From contig CAJQUN010000055.1 in NCBI GenBank assembly GCA_907163345.1, forward strand, positions 186,001-250,000: a stretch of 64,000 bases of DNA, given 5' to 3'. This DNA is from Haberlea rhodopensis (taxonomy: Eukaryota > Streptophyta > Magnoliopsida > Lamiales > Gesneriaceae). Each line of letters opens with the position of its first letter. The first letter of the stretch is position 1. A model generated the notes under the pieces. The model was not told the origin of the DNA. It ran no database searches and saw nothing but the letters and a program-made list of their open reading frames with translations. Both the position numbers and the translations under genes were made by a program. Shown here piece by piece: positions 58,016-64,000 of the stretch.

Positions 58016-59981
58016 TCTGGACAATCTGTAGAGATATGTCCTCTTGCTTTGCATGTCCAACAGTTACAATCTTTGAAACTCTCATTTGCATGAGTATGTG
58101 TGCGTCTGAAATTCTATTCGTCCGTGCTCTGCTAGATTTTGCTTGATTAGAACCTGTTGACAAGGTTATACTCCTGGTTGGTCCTGATCTTTGCCCAGAT
58201 CTATAGCTTCGCGCTATCTATTTTGACCAGAACTCTCTAGGTTGCCATGAAGATCTTCTTCCTCTTGAACTACTTCCGCGGGCATAAGGATGACTTCTGT
58301 GTTTTTCATCTTCCACCTCTGGGTTGTTCCCATTGATAGTAGAGATATCATTTCTTGTACATCAAATATGAGCTGTTTTGTTGATTCCCCTTAGCTTTTT
58401 TTGTAATTCTTTTGGAGTTTCGCTTGATAGCACCACTCCGCCAGCTTCATTTTAAGAAATGACATTCTCTTGGACACCGTCTCTATTCCTTGTGGTGTAT
58501 ATTTTTTGATAAGTATTTCTCTCAATGGGCTCAGTATTTTGGCAAAGAATTCTGCTGCATCATTTCTGGCATCTTTGCCTTCCATCTATACTCTGTAAGA
58601 GTTTGATGTACTCGTCTACATAACAATATCATGTAGTTACAGGCTAATTAGAGCTTGTCTATGTTTTTTGGCCTTTTCGTCCTCCATTCCTTCAAAGTAG
58701 CCCACTCCAATGAAACATATTTTAAAGAATTTTGTCATATTGTCCACGATTTATTTCAGAGACTCTCCAGCTACAACTTCTTCCTTGGTTCATGGGTCTC
58801 CGTCTCTCCGAGATCCCAGGCAATTTTTACTGAACCTTCTAGACTCATTTTGAAGGAGCAATATGAATCCTTCTTTACTTAGATCCAGCGTTCCAGTGGC
58901 TATTCTCATTGCTGAAGCTCATTCATCAATAAGAACTTCTCGATTATTAAAATCTAAGATATCCATATTGAGCATAAGTCCATATGGATGTATCAAATCT
59001 AAATAAGATTTCCCGTAAGGCGTTTGGTGTATGTTTTGGCCTGCGGGGACGACTCCTTACTCTAACTGGGGGATCTAAAGTTGCCGAGGAAAATTCTCCC
59101 TGATGTGGCATTCTTTGATCTCCTTCGGGTGGATTGTGTGACTCGAAACTTTCTTGTGGTGGAGTTCTAGTTACAACTTCACCTGTCTTCAAGTCTACGA
59201 GAAGTAATCCCGCAAACGAATCAGCAAGATCACGTAGATCTTCCAGGTTGATTCTTTCCATTACTTCGTGGGTAGTATTGGATCTCCTCGGATGGCAGCG
59301 ATCAATTTTTCTGTTTCTGTCGTGGGTCTTTGGACCTCCTTGGCTTTCCCCATTTGATGTAAAGGGGGTTCTGTTCCATACGATTGTGGTAATCATCATC
59401 CGTTTATTCTTCCCAAAGAACTTGGTTTTGACTCCAACTCCTTAACTCTGATTTGAACATCTCGAAGGTTTTAAAGAATTTCCTCCTGATGTTTAATAAT
59501 AATCTCCATCTGACTTTGAATCTGATGGACATGTACAGGGACATGGTATTGTAAATATCCATAACGTTGCACTGTCTTCTGGACCTCTCTAAGATCTTGG
59601 GATATCTTAGAAGTATCTTGGGATATCTTAGAAGTATCCGCCTCGATTACTCGAAAGGTAAGTTCACACATCCTATTCGTCTGGTCCTGATCCGGTTAAG
59701 TGGTTGGGATTTGGAATCATGTTGTTATGCTCAGGATGATCTCTCTCCTGGGCCTCGGTTAATTCGAATTGTAGCTTGAGGTTCATCCTATAAAGATTCA
59801 TCGCCACATTCTCATGTTCTTGATACTGGTATATGTTAGCAGGTATATCATCAATTTCCAGTAGAATATTCCATTTCTGGTTGAAGGGTTTAGCTTCAGC
59901 CAGATATTCTTGATTTAGTTCTTCCAATTTCTGGAAGTACCACCTGTATGAATTGCACCTCGAACATACGTTCGGATCCAT
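58016..59981 (-). pseudogene. Pararetroviral ORF1/coat-protein remnant with CCHC knuckle
   Basis: It starts MDPNVCSRCNSYRWYFQKLE at 59981, 80 bp after the primer site. A Glu/Lys/Gln-rich helical stretch (59981-59471) suggests a coiled coil. Around 58790-58391 is a charged region with FFKICFIGV and AEFFAKILSPLREILIKKY, placed like caulimovirid coat protein. CNCWTCKARGHISTDCP near 58066-58018 is a C-X2-C-X4-H-X4-C RNA-binding knuckle. Several stops and shifts interrupt it. Confidence 0.62.
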
Positions 59982-60060
59982 AAATTTTCTTGAATCGTCT
60001 CATCCGTATATGTTACAAATTAATTCAAGATATTACTATAGTATTTTCAGAATAAACCTC

Positions 60061-60073
60061 GACTCTGATACCA
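60061..60073 (-). other. tRNA-Met primer-binding site of the pararetrovirus
   Basis: TGGTATCAGAGTC on the minus strand is complementary to the 3' end of plant initiator tRNA-Met apart from its last bases. It lies 80 bp before the ORF1 start and is not preceded by an LTR-like CA end. Confidence 0.7.
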
Positions 60074-61558
60074 TTTTATGAAGACTATCGCGAAGAAAAA
60101 ATGTCATTAGAAAAAAATAGTAAAACTTTGGGCGATATTTGAAAAATATTTAAAACTCTAGGGAGTATCATGCAATTAATCCCTTTTAATTTATACGGCT
60201 AAATTGGTAAAGTGTTGTGGGGTAGGGAGTTAGGATGAAGATGAAAGTATTGTTGAAGAATTATAATATAGAATAATGGATAAGGGGAGTGGATAAGAGG
60301 AGTGAATTTAATGAAAGTCTGGATTTAGGGATTTTGTTAGTTTACCCTCATGAAAATCACATATGAATTTAATTAAATATAATTTATGGTCTAACAAATA
60401 TATTATATTAGTAAACTTAAAAATAATGCAACATATATTTTTTTTGCTAGGTAAATTGTTTAATTCAAATGCTGAATCTGATCTATCTTTTAGTAAATTT
60501 ATAAGATTTTTTCGAATATTATTACGAAAAAATTAAATATTCCATTTGTAAACTTTAAGATGATGATTTGTTTTATTGATGGAGATGAAAAAAAAAATCA
60601 AACCAAAACTTATACTCAGTTACTCTGGAAGATTAGTTTACTACATTTCAAATTCTTACATGCACTCCATAGTATTAATATTTTTTTTCTCTCACTATTA
60701 CAACTATAATATTTGGGAGATGGGAGATGGGAGATTTTATCTCTCACCAACTCAAGTAAAGTCGAGTGACAAACCACCATGTTAAATCCGAGCTGCCCAC
60801 ACTAACAATATTTAATGAAGTTTTTGTCATATGTTTGTAACACATTAATATACGTTTCTATCATGTCCCATTATACTCGATCATATTTTATACGACCCAT
60901 TATATATTTAATCCGAAATGTTAATAAAAAGAAATTAAAGTAATAGATCTTAATTGAACTTTGTAGTACACTTAATATTCTAACATTATCTACTGATAAT
61001 AAGATAAATGTGCTATAGTTTTTTTTTAACAACTATTGTAACTACGAGGTAAAGGAATGAGAATTAGAGTCAAATACGAGACCTCAAACTCCTTAGATAG
61101 AACTTGTGTTAGCTAAGTCATAAGATCTTCGAAACTGTATTTAATTTATATACCGAGGGGACTCCTTAAATAGAACTTATGTCAGCTGAGTCATAAGATC
61201 TTCGGAGATGTATTTAATTTATGTATCGGGGGGTTGGGCTGGTGGTTTAAAGGAATGGGGATTAAGCTCCAACGCTAGACCTCAACTTCCTTAAATAGAG
61301 CTTGTGTCAGCTAGATCACAAGGCTTTCGACCTCATATTTAATTTTGATATACATTTGCAAGTTTTAGTCTAAGCCTCATGGTTGTCGTAGAAATGGCAT
61401 CCAAACGTGTCACCAATATCACGCCGTACGACTAAATTAAATTCTTCCAGGTTTCCAGTCAACCAGAACAGGTCAATATTAACAAGTCCTGAGCATCTAC
61501 GAAACTTCCAAGTCAACTCTTGCGTTAATCTCCTTTAATCTGAAAATAAAGCTCCAAT
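60074..61558. other. Intergenic DNA before the DUF569 gene
   Basis: AT-rich. Apart from the repeated segment at 61078-61345 no feature is supported. GTCAA W-box cores occur near 61458, 61472 and 61512. Confidence 0.45.
61078..61345. repeat. Three diverged copies of an ~80-bp segment
   Basis: The phrase 'CTCCTTA-ATAGAACTTGTGT-AGCT-AGTCA-AAG-TCTTCG' followed by TATTTAATTT recurs near 61088, 61163 and 61286. Copies are 75-90% alike. Source unknown, probably an old transposon. Confidence 0.65.
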
Positions 61559-61565
61559 TATATAG
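61559..61565 (+). promoter_or_regulatory. TATA box of the DUF569 gene
   Basis: TATATAG, 66 bp upstream of the ATG. Confidence 0.5.
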
Positions 61566-61630
61566 TTTCGCAAGAAAATAATCCAAGCAGTACAAAACAA
61601 ACGTAGCCTTTCAAGGAACAGATCCAAAAA

Positions 61631-62948
61631 ATGGAGTTCTTTAACAAAGCCAAAGCAGTAAGACTCAAAAGTCATCTCGACAAATACTTAGCCGTCGCCG
61701 ACGACGAGCAAACAGTCCGGCAGGGCAGCAACGGATCATCGAGGAAAGCTCGATGGATTGTCGAGTTAGTTGACCGGAACCCACATGTGATCCGCCTCAA
61801 AAGCTGCCATGGAAAGTACCTTACTGCTTCCGACGACGCGTACCTCCTCGGAATGACTGGCAAGAAAGTGCTGCAAAGCATTCCAGATAAGAAGAACGAT
61901 GCGTCGATCGAATGGGAGCCCATAAAAGAAGGGCACCGAGTTAAGTTGAGGACTAGAGGGGGAAAGTACTTGAGGGCTAATGGAGCTACGCCGCCTTGGA
62001 GGAACTCGATCACGCATGATATTCCGTACAGGACTGCTACGCAGGATTGGGTTATGTGGGAAGTTGATGTGGTGGATATATCTGTGCTGGATGATGAGTA
62101 CTTGTCCAGCCATACTTCGAGTTTTTCTTCTGTACAGGATGATGATTATCGTGGCTCGGATTCGCCGGTGTGTATTCTGTCTGAGAGGCAGATGCGGCCG
62201 GATATTAGTTCTCAGAGGCCGTGGCCGTCGTTTGTAACGGAGAAATCTTCTCACAGAAGCGGAAGACAGGTAATTTCCAAGATTTTAGCTAAGTTTCTGA
62301 TCTCGTATCTTACTTTTTTCACCTGGGATTTGAACTTTTTTGCAGGATGGAATAGACTTCTTTAACAAAGCAAAATCGGTGAGACTGCAAAGCCATCTAG
62401 GAAAATACCTAGTAGCGGACGACGATGAAGAGACTGTCCGTCAAAGCCATAACGGATCCTCCTGCAGAGCTCGTTGGACAGTCGAATTCATTGACGGACA
62501 ACGTAGCAGAATCCGCCTCAAGAGCTGCCACGGGCTATACCTGACGGCGTCGGAGGCGCCGTTCCTCCTCGGTATGACGGGGAAGAAAGTCATCCAAACC
62601 CTGCCGGGAAAGACGACGGACGTTTCGATCGAGTGGGAGCCAGTGAAAGAAGGGCTCAACGTGAAGCTAATGACGAATGATGGGAAATTCTTGAGAGGAA
62701 ACGGCGGCGCCCCGCCGTGGAGGAACTCAGTGACGCACGATGTGCCGCAGAGAACGGCTACCCAGAATTGGGTATTGTGGGGAGTGGATATTATGGATAT
62801 TACTGTGTCCGATTCGGATACTGGTTCGGGTGGGTTTTCCCAATCTTCAAGCTTTTCCTCGTTGGCTGATGATTATTCTGGTTCACCGGATACCGGGTCC
62901 CCCACGGTGGTTGCTTCGGAGAGGGCAGCAATCAAGTCCGACAGACAG
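61631..62948 (+). CDS. Tandem DUF569 (actin-crosslinking-like fold) protein, 3' end outside window
   Basis: Two exons seen, 61631-62269 and 62346-62948, joined in phase 0 (414 residues so far). The third begins right of base 64000 or in the last kilobase. Each exon carries one beta-trefoil-like DUF569 domain of about 145 residues, starting FFNKAKAVRLKSHLDKYLA and FFNKAKSVRLQSHLGKYLV, and sharing IRLKSCHGKYLTAS, LLGMTGKKV, SIEWEPIKEG and PPWRNS-THD blocks. Each is followed by a Ser-rich linker. Related Arabidopsis proteins (for example At1g27100) have this double domain plus a C-terminal DUF569 extension that should be in the missing exon. The function is unknown; the name 'actin cross-linking' comes from fold similarity. 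The duplication is exon-wise. Confidence 0.88.
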
Positions 62949-64000
62949 GTATTCTTCTTCAACTTTATTCAGTGCATTTATTTTTACAGTCGATTTTCCT
63001 TATTTTTAATCTAATTTTTAAAATAATTTTATTGTTACATTCCAATTTCTATTTTCCCTAAAATAGGTCATCCAGAAGATAATTATAATAGATGTTAGAT
63101 ACAAATATAATTGAGTTAGGTGGCGTCAATGAAGTGAATACACATAGGTTGTAGGCCCTTAATCCATAAAGTTGGCCATTCAACTATTATTTTTCGGAAA
63201 AATTATCCAAAAGCATCCTATAATTTGGTTTCAATTTCACTTTGTGCTTAAATAATTATAGTTTACATCCTCAACTTTCATGAATTGTAACATTTTGCAT
63301 CAACTTCACTCGATTTGTGTTTTTATCGAAAATTTATTGCTATATTTCATCATCGTCTTACATATTTAAACTTAGAGTCACTTTAAACTTGCTATTGCAA
63401 ATTTTTTTTAGAATCAAAATAAATATTTGGGGTGTCAATTTCATTTTTCGTAATCGCTAACTAGAGAATTTCGATACTAAAAATATTATTTTTTATTTTT
63501 CACAATTTGGGATAACTAGTTTAAATAGATCTAAGTTTGAGTATGTAAGAAACTGATCGAATTTGGCGATACATCTTCGATAAGCATACAAAATCAAGTC
63601 AAGAGGATGCGAAGTGTTACCGTTCATGAAAGTTGATGATATAAACTCTAGATTTTTCAAACAATAGTTACAAAATGAAATTTGGATCAAAATATTCCAT
63701 ACTTAATATTTTGTTAGAATGTGAATTAATTAATTATTGGATGAACGAACCCGAATGAGTTGTAATGTGTGGTTGGCCAGATTCCTCTCTCAATCTATCC
63801 ATTCGTAGAGTAACATTAAATAGGAAAATAGATGAGCTGTCTATTTCATATTTAATTTAGAGTTAGAGCTCCCATATTCTCACGTGTATTGACAACTTAA
63901 TATGATTGATCTAAAATAATTTATTAATATTTTATTTAAAATATAATATGCTTTGCTGTTGAGTTGTTATATAAATTAGGTACAAATCGATATGAAACGA
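62949..64000 (+). other. Intron 2 of the DUF569 gene, to window end
   Basis: Follows a GTATTC donor at 62949. AT-rich with no exon of the expected C-terminal domain found, so either the intron exceeds 1 kb or the gene ends early. Confidence 0.5.

Larger units (their letters stand above)
56880..60073 (-). mobile_element. Decayed endogenous pararetrovirus (caulimovirid) segment
   Basis: Read on the minus strand: an initiator-tRNA-Met primer site, an ORF1 start with a coiled coil, a coat-protein-like region, a CCHC zinc knuckle and a movement-protein-like region, in that order. No LTR flanks the primer site, and reverse transcriptase and RNase H are absent, so only part of a genome integrated or survived. 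The coat-then-movement order resembles solendo-/cavemoviruses as I recall them, not badna- or petuviruses. Many stops and frameshifts make it non-functional. The left limit is approximate. Confidence 0.68.

Noticed and set aside
60061..60073. Copia retrotransposon primer site
   Set aside because: The same tRNA-Met site is used by Copia elements, but no LTR with a CA end precedes it and the downstream readings are coat/movement-like with a CCHC knuckle, no integrase.

Overview
The window is nuclear DNA of a flowering plant, most likely a eudicot. The evidence is AT-rich intergenic DNA, GT-AG introns, plant-only families (LBD, SMR, PPR, GT14, raffinose synthase) and dense plant-type transposons. 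It cannot be placed below eudicot from sequence alone; an asterid is a guess.

Nine genes look functional. From left to right they are: the meiotic helicase MER3/RCK (minus, running off the left edge); a raffinose synthase (plus, four exons); an SMR6-like CDK inhibitor (plus, one exon); the COPII/nuclear-pore protein SEC13 (plus, intronless coding region); a SIN3-like co-repressor scaffold, SNL (minus, about 9.8 kb); a GlcAT14-type glucuronosyltransferase (minus, four exons); a chloroplast-type PPR protein like At5g39980 (plus, one exon); an LBD27-like LOB transcription factor (minus); and a tandem DUF569 protein (plus, running off the right edge). They belong to unrelated pathways and no functional cluster is evident.

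The spaces between them are mostly mobile DNA, and many borders can be set to the base by target-site duplications (TSDs). There are four non-autonomous hAT-type elements with 8-bp TSDs (5644-6103, 14316-14757, 29609-32238, 44078-44607), a solo LTR (50872-51532, TSD ATAAT), a foldback element with repeat-rich arms (about 23187-24932), small MITE-like elements, a LINE remnant, and a decayed caulimovirid (endogenous pararetrovirus) segment at 56.9-60.07 kb.

The most remarkable object is a young LTR retrotransposon at 17712-22933. Its LTRs are nearly identical and it is flanked by GAAAT. It carries no recognisable gag or pol. In their place it carries about 1.6 kb of intron-poor, disabled sequence from the host DNA polymerase theta gene (TEBICHI/POLQ), followed by a roughly 600-bp minisatellite. 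Other host or organelle fragments are a plasma-membrane H+-ATPase piece with splice sites (about 45.16-45.5 kb), an intronless ARF-GAP pseudogene (45871-46479) and a short psbB-like plastid fragment (25363-25452).

Promoter features of note are six CACGTG G-boxes upstream of raffinose synthase, two perfect E2F sites upstream of the SMR gene, and a small transposon inserted at the stop codon of the LBD gene.
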